Source: an uncultured Lachnospiraceae bacterium
GTDB taxonomy: Bacteria; Bacillota; Clostridia; Lachnospirales; Lachnospiraceae
Direction: 5' to 3'
Length of the DNA stretch: 64,000 nt
NCBI GenBank assembly: GCA_910577825.1
Contig: CAJTOK010000012.1
Coordinates: 1-64,000 of the forward strand
The stretch's first letter is position 1. Each line of letters starts with the position of its first letter. Below are positions 52,062-61,502 of the stretch, piece by piece. A program made the position numbers and the translations under genes. Below the pieces are notes generated by a model. It ran no database searches. It had not been told where the DNA came from and worked only from the letters and a program-made list of their open reading frames with translations.

Positions 52062-53156
52062 TCACACAAGTTCATTTAAGAAATACTTATGGTTTTTAAA
52101 ATACTTCTGCCCCAGTTCCTCTATTGTACACTTTAAATATTCTGGTTCATTGCTGCCATCTTCTGTACTTTCACATTTCTGGCAGATAGTTTCCACTCCT
52201 CCAATAATTATATGCCATCTCCCATTATTTCCACTTATAATGCCATCTGAAACCTCAAGCCACATTTCCTGCCGTTCTTTAGTATATATACACTCTGCAA
52301 ATGCCTTTAAATCTACTATTCTTGCCATAAGATAGTTTTTCTGCCGTCCAGTTCCTGCGCAATCAAAATTCCAGAAATTTGTTTCATATATCTTTATACA
52401 AGGAAAGCCCAGCCCCTTTATGCAGGCAAGTATTTTATATTGTATTTCCTTTTCAAATACACTTTCTATTATCTCAGGTATTTCTTCACATAAATAAGCA
52501 GTATACCCAAGGCAGGCAGTTTTATCTGTATCCCAGAATACAAGTATATCCCCGTTACATGCACACATTTCTTCATAAAGCCCTTTAAAATAACTTTCAT
52601 TATGCAGCGGATAACATGTAAATCTCCCTGCCAGTTTGCTGCCGGCATATTTTATTAATTCCGCTTTCTGCCAGTCTTCTAACATATTGTAAGGAATACA
52701 GACGCTTTTACATTGTATATCCTGTCCAATATCCTCTTTAAACGGAATTTCCCCATTAAAGCCCCAGACAGGGTAAATCCCTGTAAAACCATAAGGTTTA
52801 TATATTTCTTCTGATGCTGGCATAAGATAAGTAAACGGCTTCCCCTGTTTATACATAAATTCCAGTGCCTTTTTTAAAACAGCATCCATATAGCCACGCC
52901 TTCTGTACTCTTTAAGAGTACACACACCCACAATATAATAAATCCCCGTTTTCCTGCCATTTATTAAAATATCATACGGGTTAAGGTGCAGCATGGATAC
53001 ATTATCCGATAAGACTGTTATGCTTTTATTCCATCTGTTGTTAAAATAGTAATCTGTATATTCTTCTGTATCATCAAAACACCCCATCCAGAGCATATGG
53101 CATAAATCTTTTATACTGCCCTGCTTTCCAGGCATAACAACTTCTGTATTAAACAT
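52062..53156 (-). CDS. GNAT N-acetyltransferase, Eis-like
   Basis: 364 residues. The first third is a GNAT domain with acetyl-CoA motif VCTLKEYRRRGYMDAVLKKAL near 75-95; a second GNAT-like part and a SCP2-like tail follow, the layout of Eis/YncN-type acetyltransferases. The substrate is not predictable. AGGAGATGTGGC precedes the ATG. Confidence 0.8.
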   Translation of the reverse strand: MFNTEVVMPGKQGSIKDLCHMLWMGCFDDTEEYTDYYFNNRWNKSITVLSDNVSMLHLNPYDILINGRKTGIYYIVGVCTLKEYRRRGYMDAVLKKALEFMYKQGKPFTYLMPASEEIYKPYGFTGIYPVWGFNGEIPFKEDIGQDIQCKSVCIPYNMLEDWQKAELIKYAGSKLAGRFTCYPLHNESYFKGLYEEMCACNGDILVFWDTDKTACLGYTAYLCEEIPEIIESVFEKEIQYKILACIKGLGFPCIKIYETNFWNFDCAGTGRQKNYLMARIVDLKAFAECIYTKERQEMWLEVSDGIISGNNGRWHIIIGGVETICQKCESTEDGSNEPEYLKCTIEELGQKYFKNHKYFLNELV

Positions 53157-53176
53157 GCCACATCTCCTTTCCGCTT

Positions 53177-54367
53177 TTATGCTTCCTTTTTAAGACGTTT
53201 ATGTCCAAAAGCCCTGTTTTCCATAAGCGTTACCAGACTGCCACTAACAAAGCCCTGGGCTTCTTTACAGTAAAAGAGGTTTTTCACCCTCTCCCTGTCC
53301 TCTTTTGCATATCCGCCGCCATTATTTGCAAATATTTCAAGTTCATTAAGCAGTTCATCAAAATTTTTTGCTTTAAATCCTGGGGTAACATCTTCATAAT
53401 TAAAATACATTTCCCTGTCTTTTGCAAGATATTCTTCGTAATCATAACAATAAAAAAGAAGTGGCAGCCCGAGCAGCAGGTAGTCTATATAAATGCTTGA
53501 ATAGTCTGTTACCATTGCCTTTGTTTCTATAATAAGTTTCTGTATATCAAGTTCCATGCCTGTTGCATCAATAATATGCGGATACATGGAAAGTTCTTCT
53601 TTTTCATTCCTGTGGTAAAAGTGCTTTTTTACTACAAAATAATAGTTATTTTCTTTAAGAAATATTTCAAGCCTTTTTAAATCAAATAACTTTGCAATAT
53701 CTATTTTCTGTGCGCCTTCTTTTCTGTGTGTAGGACAGTAAAGTATAATATTTTTCCCTGGGAAATAAGGCGCTGGTTTTTCTTTCTGGAAAAATATGTC
53801 ACTTCTTGGCTGCCCCAGGCATAGAACCTGTTCTTTGTGCACCCTGAATGCACTCTGGTATATTTCTGTAAACATTTTGCTTGTAGCAACATAAAACATA
53901 TTGCCAAGTGGTATATTAACAATAAAATCCCTTGCCTTCTGTACAGGGCTGTCCCAGTTTTTCTCATATTTATTATCGTAGCATACTTTTTTCAGTGGTA
54001 TCCCGTGCCACAAATTAATTATAACTGCCCTTCCCAGAAATGTATGTTCCAGGTCACTTATACCATTAGAAACTACCGCATATTTTGCCCGGAGCTGTAA
54101 CCATACAGCCTTAAATGTACCCCACATATATACTTCATGCCCAAGTTTTTTTATTTGTACTGCTGTTTCCCTGTCCTTTGTAATCCACACTGCACGCAGG
54201 TTTTTATGTTTCTGCATTTCTAAAAAAAGCTGTTTGGAATTATCCGAAAAACGTTCCCCGAGCCATGCACCAAATACACATATATTATAACTTCTGGGCA
54301 TTAACATTGACAAATACATAATAAAATATTTAAATACAGTTTTTATTACTTTACATATCTTATCCAA
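53177..54367 (-). CDS. CDP-glycerol glycerophosphotransferase family protein
   Basis: 396 residues, with NLWHGIPLKKVCYDN near 120, VLCLGQPRSDIFF, YCPTHRKEGA and TDYSSIYIDYLLLGLPLLFY blocks, as in TagB/TagF teichoic-acid enzymes. Likely adds glycerol-phosphate to a cell-wall or capsule polymer at the membrane. Translation starts at TTG with GGGGGA upstream. The neighbouring glycosyltransferase gene ends 28 bases upstream, so they may build one polymer. Confidence 0.88.
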   Translation of the reverse strand: MDKICKVIKTVFKYFIMYLSMLMPRSYNICVFGAWLGERFSDNSKQLFLEMQKHKNLRAVWITKDRETAVQIKKLGHEVYMWGTFKAVWLQLRAKYAVVSNGISDLEHTFLGRAVIINLWHGIPLKKVCYDNKYEKNWDSPVQKARDFIVNIPLGNMFYVATSKMFTEIYQSAFRVHKEQVLCLGQPRSDIFFQKEKPAPYFPGKNIILYCPTHRKEGAQKIDIAKLFDLKRLEIFLKENNYYFVVKKHFYHRNEKEELSMYPHIIDATGMELDIQKLIIETKAMVTDYSSIYIDYLLLGLPLLFYCYDYEEYLAKDREMYFNYEDVTPGFKAKNFDELLNELEIFANNGGGYAKEDRERVKNLFYCKEAQGFVSGSLVTLMENRAFGHKRLKKEA

Positions 54368-54394
54368 AAATATATCCCCCGCTTTACCTGAAAA

Positions 54395-55342
54395 TTATCC
54401 CCATAAAACCTGCATAACCTTACGTATAAACCCTTTCTTCCACGCCTTTGAGGATATAAAAAAAAGCAGCCTTTCTATAAACGGCATCCTGCACAGCCCC
54501 GCATACCTTATAATGGTGGCACGTTCTGTAAATAATGACTGTTCTGCCATCTGTCCAGAATATACATCCAGGAAATACCACGCCTGTTTTACTGAAGCGG
54601 CTACAGCTTCTTTATATGCCTTTTTTCCATTATTAAGCCTTTTTAAAAGGTAAACAGGGTTTTTTGCTGCTTTTGCACCTACACTGTTGTCCCCGTGCTG
54701 CCTGTAGCTTACAAGCGCTTTATCTATAAAAGCTGTTTTCCCAAACACTTTGGCATATAATGCGGCGAAATAATCGTGCATTATTACCCTTTCATCTGCT
54801 ACAAATGGTGCAATTCCATTACAGAGTGCTTTATTGCATAGCATTGTACAGCCTGTTACATTATTCTGCAGAAGAAGCTGTTCCAGTGTTGCATTGCGCC
54901 TTATATTTGAATAAGAAAACATCGACCCTGCTATAATCCCCATATTTTCACCAGCAACTTCAAGGTCGCTGTGCACAAGCAGCGGAGTGCTGCTTCCATA
55001 TTTCCTTTCAAGCCTGCGCATTTTATCCATGCTTGCACTTAGCTTGTCCTCTTTCCATACATCATCCTGGTCAGCAAACATTATATAGCCTGCATCAAGG
55101 GCATCATTTAAAAGCCCTGCAAAATTCCCCTTTGCGCTTCCGCAGGCTGGCTGGTTTATATAAACCAGCACCTCATTTGCCACACTGGAGGCAAAATCTT
55201 TAATTAACTGTACTGAATTATCACTGCTGCCATCATCATGCACAATAAGACGCCATTCCTTGTAATCCTGCCTTGCAAATGACTCTAACTGTTCTTTCAG
55301 GTATTTCTCTCCATTATAAACTGCCATAATTATAGTTATCAT
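54395..55342 (-). CDS. Family 2 glycosyltransferase
   Basis: About 315 residues starting MITIIMAVYNGEKYLKEQ, the GT-A start signature, with DDGSSDNS near 36-43 and the metal-binding DQDDVW near 90-95; a rhamnosyl or glycosyl transferase type. GGGAG is 6 bases before ATG 55342; a TTG at 55366 is less likely. It transfers a sugar to a cell-surface glycan precursor. Pairs with the CDP-glycerol transferase downstream. Confidence 0.9.
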   Translation of the reverse strand: MITIIMAVYNGEKYLKEQLESFARQDYKEWRLIVHDDGSSDNSVQLIKDFASSVANEVLVYINQPACGSAKGNFAGLLNDALDAGYIMFADQDDVWKEDKLSASMDKMRRLERKYGSSTPLLVHSDLEVAGENMGIIAGSMFSYSNIRRNATLEQLLLQNNVTGCTMLCNKALCNGIAPFVADERVIMHDYFAALYAKVFGKTAFIDKALVSYRQHGDNSVGAKAAKNPVYLLKRLNNGKKAYKEAVAASVKQAWYFLDVYSGQMAEQSLFTERATIIRYAGLCRMPFIERLLFFISSKAWKKGFIRKVMQVLWG

Positions 55343-55469
55343 TTCATTCTCCCTTTTTCCAGCCAATATATTGTATTCTAATACATTTAGCTAAAAAAAT
55401 AAACACCCCGGGGGAAATTTCACATAAACTATTAAAAGACTGGATTATACCATAGTATGGAGGACTGCC

Positions 55470-56408
55470 ATGAATAATGTAGCATCTGCCATAAATTTAA
55501 ACTACGCCATACGCCACGGGCTGACAGGGCGCGGTGTGGGTATCGCTGTAATGGATACCGGTATAGGCAGCCACCCTGACCTTACAGAGGCTGGTGGATG
55601 CCTTGCAGGATTTTTTGATACCGTAAACGGATATCCGGATTATTATGATGATAACGGGCATGGAACCCACATAACAGGGATACTGGCCGGAAATGGTTCT
55701 GCAAGCAACGGGCTGTACCGTGGCATTGCACCAGAAAGCCGTATATATATGATAAAAGTATTAAACAGCAAGGGAGAAGGCAATACCAGCAATGTGCTTG
55801 AAGGCATTAACTGGATTCTTTGCCACCAGAAAAAATATAATATAAGAATTGTAAATATCTCTGTAGGAAGTACAAAAAATAAATATTTTGATGAAAATTC
55901 CCCTCTTGTGCAGGGGGTGAACAGGCTGTGGACAGCAGGCCTGGTAGTCCTTACTGCTGCCGGCAACCATGGCCCTGGCCCTTATTCCATAGGTGCACCA
56001 GGCAACAGCCGTAAAATTATAACTGTTGGCGCTTCTGATGTAATGCAGTATGGCAATGGAAGGGATTATTCAGGACGCGGCCCGACAAATTCATGTGTTA
56101 AAAAGCCAGATATTGTAGCACCCGGCTCTGGTGTTGTAAGCTGCCTTCCTGCAAGCAAAGCAGTATTCCAGCCATTTACCAGATATTTCAATAAGGACAG
56201 CCAGCTTAAACAATACTATAAAGCACGCAGTGGCACTTCCATGTCAACACCTGTAGTAAGCGGGTGTATTGCACTTCTTTTACAGAAATATCCTGGAATG
56301 ACCAATAAAGATGTAAAACTGCACCTGCGTAATACTGCCCGTGACTTAGGATACCCGCACTCACGGCAGGGCTGGGGGCTTATACAGTGCAACATGCTTC
56401 TTGCTTAG
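55470..56408 (+). CDS. Subtilisin-like serine protease, probably intracellular
   Basis: 312 residues with the full S8 triad: D29 (AVMDTGIG), H64 (NGHGTHITGILAG) and S257 (SGTSMSTPVVSG), and oxyanion N166 (TAAGNHGPG). There is no signal peptide and no long propeptide (only about 17 residues precede the domain), as in intracellular subtilisins of Bacillus. GGAGGACTGCC precedes the ATG. It is divergent from the glycosyltransferase. Confidence 0.93.
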   Translation: MNNVASAINLNYAIRHGLTGRGVGIAVMDTGIGSHPDLTEAGGCLAGFFDTVNGYPDYYDDNGHGTHITGILAGNGSASNGLYRGIAPESRIYMIKVLNSKGEGNTSNVLEGINWILCHQKKYNIRIVNISVGSTKNKYFDENSPLVQGVNRLWTAGLVVLTAAGNHGPGPYSIGAPGNSRKIITVGASDVMQYGNGRDYSGRGPTNSCVKKPDIVAPGSGVVSCLPASKAVFQPFTRYFNKDSQLKQYYKARSGTSMSTPVVSGCIALLLQKYPGMTNKDVKLHLRNTARDLGYPHSRQGWGLIQCNMLLA

Positions 56409-56438
56409 GTATATCCTGGATAACAGATTAACCCATAT

Positions 56439-56468
56439 TGCCTGGCAGTTATATATAACTGCCAGGCA
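56439..56468. terminator. Perfect 30-bp palindrome between protease and cheV
   Basis: TGCCTGGCAGTTATA and its exact complement, 15-bp arms with no loop. It lies 30 bases after the plus-strand protease and 16 bases beyond the stop of the minus-strand cheV. T-runs are lacking, but the position fits a bidirectional terminator. A further GCCTGG-type repeat follows at 56467-56483. Confidence 0.65.
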
Positions 56469-56484
56469 GGCTGCCACCAGGCAA

Positions 56485-57429
56485 TCACATATTTAATTCA
56501 TATGTTGTACTGTTCTTCTTTTCTGTTTTTTCAATAATAATCTCATCAAGTTTCTTAATAAACTCACCCATCTCATTTTTGGAAAGCTGTGCATCAGCTC
56601 CAAGGCTTTCACCTTTCTTCATCATATCTTCATTAATAAGTGAAGAGAATATTATAACTGGTATATCCTTTAATTCAGGGTCATCCCTTATAAGCTTAAG
56701 CAGCCTGTGGCCGTCCATCTGCGGCATCTCTATATCTGTAACAACACATGAAACATTCTGTGCGACTGTCCCTTCTTTCTTATACCTCTGTAATATATTC
56801 CATAATTCAAGTCCATTATTACACGGCATAAGCCTTGTATAGCCAGCTTTAGTAAGCCCGTCATAAATAAGGTTGCTAAGCAGCTGCGAGTCTTCTGCAT
56901 AGATAATTGGTGAATTATTTGTTTTTCTTGTACCAAGCTTGTCAATATCTGAAAGGTTAATGCCAATCTCCGGTGATATATCTGCAACAATTTTCTCAAA
57001 GTCAATAAGCATTACAAGCTTACCATCAAGGTTAATAATACCTGTTGCAACACTGTTGCTTCCATTGCTTACCATGCTGTCAGGCTTGATAATCTGTGAC
57101 CAGTTTACCCTGTGTATCCCGACCACGCCATGTACATGGAAACCAGAATTACAGTCATTGAAATTGGTAATAAGAAACATATCCTTCTGGGTATCTGTCC
57201 TTTCTTCCATTCCAAGACATCTTGCAAGATTTACAATGGATATAGTTTCACCCCTTGTACTAAATGCACCCTCAATATTCGGATGCCCGTTTGGTATAGG
57301 TGTCAGGGGCCTGTATGTCATAATTTCCTTAACCTTTGCCACATTTATCCCATAATAATTACCGGCTATCATAAATTCCAGAATTTCAAGCTCATTAGTA
57401 CCGCTTTCCAATAAAATATTAGTATCCAT
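56485..57429 (-). CDS. cheV: Chemotaxis coupling protein CheV
   Basis: 314 residues: an N-terminal CheW domain (1-150, with LEFMIAGNYYGINVAKVKEIM) that couples receptors to CheA, and a C-terminal receiver (174-310) with acidic pair E179/D180, phospho-acceptor D232 in VVTDIEMPQMDG, and SKNEMGEF toward the end. CheV tunes the sensitivity of CheA. It matches the presence of two chemoreceptors in this window. GGAGGG precedes the ATG. Confidence 0.95.
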   Translation of the reverse strand: MDTNILLESGTNELEILEFMIAGNYYGINVAKVKEIMTYRPLTPIPNGHPNIEGAFSTRGETISIVNLARCLGMEERTDTQKDMFLITNFNDCNSGFHVHGVVGIHRVNWSQIIKPDSMVSNGSNSVATGIINLDGKLVMLIDFEKIVADISPEIGINLSDIDKLGTRKTNNSPIIYAEDSQLLSNLIYDGLTKAGYTRLMPCNNGLELWNILQRYKKEGTVAQNVSCVVTDIEMPQMDGHRLLKLIRDDPELKDIPVIIFSSLINEDMMKKGESLGADAQLSKNEMGEFIKKLDEIIIEKTEKKNSTTYELNM

Positions 57430-57460
57430 ATATACCCTCCGTCCTTAAAATGTTAATACT

Positions 57461-57489
57461 ATTTTACTATAGCAAACCTATATTTGCAA
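57461..57489 (-). promoter_or_regulatory. Promoter of cheV
   Basis: On the minus strand TTGCAA (57484-57489), 17 bases, TAAAAT (57461-57466), about 30 bases before the ATG. Similar boxes (TTGTAC, TAAAAT) stand before the chemoreceptor at 157. Confidence 0.5.
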
Positions 57490-57533
57490 GAGTATTAATT
57501 ATTTTGGGGTACTGCCCAGGGATATCTGCATAA

Positions 57534-58814
57534 TTATATCTGGTTTAGTGCCTGCTCTAAATCTGCAATTATATCCTCTGGATTTTCAAGCCCAACAGAA
57601 AATCTTATAAGGTCTGGCGCTACTCCTGCACTTAACAGCTGTTCTTCTGTCATCTGCCTGTGTGTATGGCTTGCAGGGTGCAAAAGGCATGTACAGCTGT
57701 CTGCTACATGTGTTTCTATACGTGCAAGTTCCAGTTTATCCATAAAATCCACGGAAACCTTCCTTCCGCCTTTTAAGCCAAAGCAGAGCACGCCACATGA
57801 GCCGCCTGGCATATATTTTTTAAATAGACCATATGAGCTGTCTGTTTCAAGTGCAGGATATTTTACCCATGCAACCTTTTCATGCCCTTTAAGGTATCTG
57901 GCGGTTTCCAGTGCACTGCTGCAGTGCTGCTTCATCCTTAATGGAAGTGATTCAAGCCCAAGGTTCAGGTAAAACGCATTCTGTGGCGACTGTATGCAGC
58001 CTAAATCCCTCATAAGCTGCGCTGTTGCCTTTGTTATATAAGCACCCTTCCCGAAGCGTTTTGCATATATTATGCCATGGTAGGATTCATCAGGTGTTGT
58101 AAGCCCTGGGAATTTATCCGCATGTGCCAGCCAGTCAAAATTGCCGCTGTCAACAATGCAGCCGCCAACACCTGCTGCATGGCCATCCATATATTTTGTT
58201 GTAGAATGTGTAACAATATCAGCTCCCCACTCAAACGGGCGGCAGTTTACAGGTGTTGCAAATGTATTATCTATAATAAGCGGGACACCGTGTTTATGTG
58301 CAATACCTGCAAATTTTTCAATATCAAATATATCAACTGTTGGATTTGTAATAGTTTCACCAAAAACAGCCTTTGTATTTGGCCTGAATAATTTGTCAAT
58401 TTCCTCCTCTGGCATATTCTGGTCAATAACTGTACACTCAATGCCCATTTTTTTCATTGTAACTGTAAAAAGGTTAAATGTGCCCCCGTATATTGAAGAA
58501 GAAGATATAAAATGGTCTCCTGCTTCACATATATTAAACACTGCCATAAAATTAGCTGCCTGTCCTGAAGATAACAGCATAGCCGCCACACCGCCTTCAA
58601 GTGCTGCAATTTTTGCAGCAACAGCATCATTTGTAGGGTTTTGCAGCCTTGTATAAAAATACCCCTCTTTTTCAAGGTCAAATAACTGCCCCATTTCATC
58701 ACTTGTATCATACTTAAATGTAGTGCTCTGGTATACAGGAACCTGCCTTGGTTCTCCATTACCAGGCTTATACCCCTCATGTATGCACTTTGTCCCAATT
58801 CCTTTTTCACTCAT
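57534..58814 (-). CDS. metY: O-acetylhomoserine sulfhydrylase
   Basis: PLP enzyme making homocysteine from O-acetylhomoserine and sulfide; 426 residues, longer than cystathionine lyases, as MetY should be. The PLP lysine is K207 in THSTTKYMDGHA; YTRLQNPTND near 54-63 and the SSGQAANFMAVF region are conserved. A methionine gamma-lyase role is less likely. metF, about 1.1 kb upstream, also serves methionine. Confidence 0.9.
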   Translation of the reverse strand: MSEKGIGTKCIHEGYKPGNGEPRQVPVYQSTTFKYDTSDEMGQLFDLEKEGYFYTRLQNPTNDAVAAKIAALEGGVAAMLLSSGQAANFMAVFNICEAGDHFISSSSIYGGTFNLFTVTMKKMGIECTVIDQNMPEEEIDKLFRPNTKAVFGETITNPTVDIFDIEKFAGIAHKHGVPLIIDNTFATPVNCRPFEWGADIVTHSTTKYMDGHAAGVGGCIVDSGNFDWLAHADKFPGLTTPDESYHGIIYAKRFGKGAYITKATAQLMRDLGCIQSPQNAFYLNLGLESLPLRMKQHCSSALETARYLKGHEKVAWVKYPALETDSSYGLFKKYMPGGSCGVLCFGLKGGRKVSVDFMDKLELARIETHVADSCTCLLHPASHTHRQMTEEQLLSAGVAPDLIRFSVGLENPEDIIADLEQALNQI

Positions 58815-58854
58815 AAACCAATTCCTCCAGTTTTTCTGTTTCTAATAATAGTTC

Positions 58855-59946
58855 CTACCTTAATTCAATATCGCCACACCCTGTAACCAGTACATTAAAT
58901 AATATCTTGTTATTTTTATTTCTTGTATATTCATAACCAGCACCATTTTTTCTTTTAGTGCCTTTATATAGCTTTTTAATATACATATCCCCATTTTTTG
59001 TAACAAAGTTAATTCCAATTTTATCTATATATTTACTGTTCATCTTTATATCTACATCACCATTTGAAGTCTGTATATCTGTATTTCCAGAAATATCCAG
59101 GTTCCATATATCTGCATCGCCGTTTTCTGTCTTTACATCAAGCTTTCCCTTTATAGCAGAATTAAAGATTTTTAAATCACCACTCCCTGTCCTTATTTTA
59201 AATATTTTATTAATAGCAGATTTACTAATATCTAAATCGCCGCTTTCCGTTCTTATTTTAAATATTTTATTAATAGCAGATTTGCGTATATCCACATCAC
59301 CACTCTCTGTATTTATATTTAACTGTCCGTTTATATCTGTAGTTATTTTTGTATCCCTGTCTGTATTTATATCTATATCACCGCTTTCCGTCTTTATATC
59401 CATGCTGCCGGAAATCTCTGGGACGTTTAAATCTATATCACCGCTTTCTGTAGTAATTTTACTATTATTTATTGCAATATTTTTAATAAACAAATCCCCT
59501 GCCCCGGTATCCAGATTATAATTTTTTATATTTGCTCCTGATGGTATATAAACATAAATTTTATTATAATACCTGTCATATATCTTCCTTCCATCTTTAT
59601 CCGCATAAAAAGGTATAACTGGCCATTTAAGCCCTTGTTCTTTAATAGAAAGCACACCATCTTCAATTTTATATGATACAGGATTGCTGCTGTTATTGCA
59701 ATTTAAATTATATGATATGTAAAAATCTTTACTGCCAGACTTTTTTATAACTATATCAAGAGTGCTGGCATCTGCTTTTATGCTGCTAAATTCTTTTACC
59801 TGTTTTTTATCCTGTTTATATTTATAAACTTTCTTAGCCTGCCTGGTTTTTGCAGCTTTAATATTAGTGTTTCCTGTAATTGCCGGCATAAATGCCAGCA
59901 GGCCTGCAATGCCTGTAATACCTGCTTTCTTTAATAATCTCCCCAT
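58855..59946 (-). CDS. Secreted repeat protein of the DUF4097 (adhesin-like) type
   Basis: 363 residues: signal peptide (about 1-31, GITGIAGLLAFMPAITG), a linker, then a beta-helix-like stack of 20-residue repeats, each with the pattern (I/L)xTESGDxDIxxS(A/I). DUF4097-family proteins form right-handed parallel beta structures. The repeats at 59161-59280 are nearly identical at DNA level. Function unknown; likely a wall- or membrane-associated protein. AGGGGGG precedes the ATG. Confidence 0.8.
   Translation of the reverse strand: MGRLLKKAGITGIAGLLAFMPAITGNTNIKAAKTRQAKKVYKYKQDKKQVKEFSSIKADASTLDIVIKKSGSKDFYISYNLNCNNSSNPVSYKIEDGVLSIKEQGLKWPVIPFYADKDGRKIYDRYYNKIYVYIPSGANIKNYNLDTGAGDLFIKNIAINNSKITTESGDIDLNVPEISGSMDIKTESGDIDINTDRDTKITTDINGQLNINTESGDVDIRKSAINKIFKIRTESGDLDISKSAINKIFKIRTGSGDLKIFNSAIKGKLDVKTENGDADIWNLDISGNTDIQTSNGDVDIKMNSKYIDKIGINFVTKNGDMYIKKLYKGTKRKNGAGYEYTRNKNNKILFNVLVTGCGDIELR
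59192..59283 (-). repeat. 60-bp tandem duplication in the DUF4097 gene
   Basis: Two 32-base stretches (59192-59223 and 59252-59283) are identical and are exactly 60 bases apart. Each 60-base unit encodes one 20-residue rung. This points to recent unit duplication. Confidence 0.88.
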
Positions 59947-59960
59947 AATTATCCCCCTCT

Positions 59961-60833
59961 TTATTTCCCTATTATTTCTGATAAATTTTCCATAATCCCT
60001 TTTGCAACTTCTGGATTATTCATTGTATAAATATGTATATGGTTTATGCCATTTGCCACAAGGTCAATAATCTGCCCTGCCGCATATGCAATGCCCGCCT
60101 GCTGCATTTTTAAAGGCTCATCCCCAAACCAGTCAACTATTGCCTTAAACCTTGCCGGCATACAGCAGCCCGACAACTGTATGCTTTTTGCAAACTGGCT
60201 TTTCTTGGTAACTGGCATAATCCCCGCTATAACAGGCACCATAATGCCCGCCTCACGCAGACGGTAAAGGTAATTATAAAAAATTGAATTGTCAAAAAAC
60301 ATCTGCGAAGTTAAAAATTCACAGCCTGCCTCAACTTTTTCTTTAATATGTTTTATATCTTCTGCCTTATTGCCTGCCTCCGGGTGCCCCTCAGGGTAAC
60401 ATGCCCCGCCAATGCACATTTCTGGCGCTATACGTTTAATTTCACTTACAAGGTCTGCTGCATAGTGGAACTGGCCTGGAAGCGGAAATTCCGTTTTATC
60501 TGGTATATCCCCACGCAGTGCAAGTACATTTTCAATACCAGCTTCCCTCATCTTTAACAGCTGCTTCTCCACAGTTTCCCTTGTGGAAGATACACATGTA
60601 AGATGTGCCATAGAGCTTACACCATATTCATATTTTATTTCCCTGGCAATATTTATTGTATGTTCACTTGTACCGCCGCCTGCTCCATATGTAACACTTA
60701 TAAAATCAGGCTTTAATGCGGATATCTGCTTAACTGCCTTTATAACATTTTCAAATGCCGTAGTAGTCTTAGGAGGGAATACCTCCATAGATAATGTAAC
60801 TTTACTGTCATCTAATAATTCTGTAATCTTCAT
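59961..60833 (-). CDS. metF: 5,10-methylenetetrahydrofolate reductase
   Basis: FAD enzyme giving 5-methyl-THF for methionine synthesis. 290 residues: MEVFPPKTTTAFEN near 17-30, FISVTYGAGGGTSEHT near 45-60, ECLRG-type NVLALRGDIP and the SQMFFDNSIFYNYL block are conserved. GAGG lies 7 bases before ATG 60833, so the earlier ATG at 60851 is not used. No SAM riboswitch was seen in the upstream 220 bases. Confidence 0.95.
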   Translation of the reverse strand: MKITELLDDSKVTLSMEVFPPKTTTAFENVIKAVKQISALKPDFISVTYGAGGGTSEHTINIAREIKYEYGVSSMAHLTCVSSTRETVEKQLLKMREAGIENVLALRGDIPDKTEFPLPGQFHYAADLVSEIKRIAPEMCIGGACYPEGHPEAGNKAEDIKHIKEKVEAGCEFLTSQMFFDNSIFYNYLYRLREAGIMVPVIAGIMPVTKKSQFAKSIQLSGCCMPARFKAIVDWFGDEPLKMQQAGIAYAAGQIIDLVANGINHIHIYTMNNPEVAKGIMENLSEIIGK

Positions 60834-60949
60834 AAATAACCTCATTCCCATGCTGTTTATTAAAAAATCCTGTCTGTAGCATCTGCATACGCATAATAAA
60901 CAGTATAGACCAAAACAAATTCCAGTGCAACTTATTTATACACGGCAGC

Positions 60950-60978
60950 TTTACTTAATTTCCTATTTGTGTTATCAT
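60950..60978 (+). promoter_or_regulatory. Promoter of the DtxR-type regulator
   Basis: TTTACT (60950-60955), 17 bases, TATCAT (60973-60978), about 93 bases before the start. Confidence 0.4.
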
Positions 60979-61070
60979 ATTAAACATATTATCCAGCAGG
61001 ACAGGTATTATTACTGCCACTACTGGTACAGAAACTTTTAATTTTATTTTAAATGGGGTATAGGTGTAGT

Positions 61071-61442
61071 ATGAAGGTAAATGAATCATCTGAGAATTAT
61101 CTTGAAACAATATTAATTTTAAGCCAGAAACTTCCAGTTGTCCGTTCAGTTGATATATCCAATGAACTTGGTTTTAAAAAGTCAAGTGTAAGTGTAGCCA
61201 TGAAGAACCTTAAAGAAAAGAAATATATTACTGTTACAGATGCAGGTTTTATATATCTTACAGATGCAGGGAAAAATATTGCCAGCATGATATATGAAAG
61301 GCACGAATTTATTTCCAAATGGCTGATTTCCCTTGGTGTTGATGAACAGGTAGCAACTGAAGATGCCTGCCGCATGGAACATGTTATAAGTGCTGAAAGC
61401 TTTTCTGCAATAAAAGAATACTGTGCACAGCACAATAACTAA
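61071..61442 (+). CDS. DtxR/MntR-type metalloregulator
   Basis: 123 residues: an N-terminal winged helix (SENYLETILILS, then VRSVDISNELGFKKSSVSVAMKNLKEKKYI) and a dimerisation domain with the metal-site residues in the DAGKNIASMIYERHEFI and EDACRMEHVISAESF parts. It lacks the C-terminal SH3-like domain, as in MntR. Fe or Mn cannot be told apart from sequence; a Mn2+ riboswitch elsewhere in the window makes Mn worth testing. ATG 61071 follows AGGTG. Confidence 0.88.
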   Translation: MKVNESSENYLETILILSQKLPVVRSVDISNELGFKKSSVSVAMKNLKEKKYITVTDAGFIYLTDAGKNIASMIYERHEFISKWLISLGVDEQVATEDACRMEHVISAESFSAIKEYCAQHNN

Positions 61443-61457
61443 TTATAATCCATAAAA

Positions 61458-61487
61458 GCCTGCTGCCTTGAACCTTAAACAGCAGGC
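61458..61487. terminator. Terminator hairpin between converging genes
   Basis: GCCTGCTG (61458-61465) pairs with CAGCAGGC (61480-61487). It separates the regulator from the methyltransferase; no strong T-run, probably bidirectional. Confidence 0.55.
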
Positions 61488-61502
61488 ATATTACATTTAT
61501 CC

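Noticed and set aside
60834..61070. SAM riboswitch or methionine box before metF
   Set aside because: No S-box core or terminator/antiterminator pair recognised.
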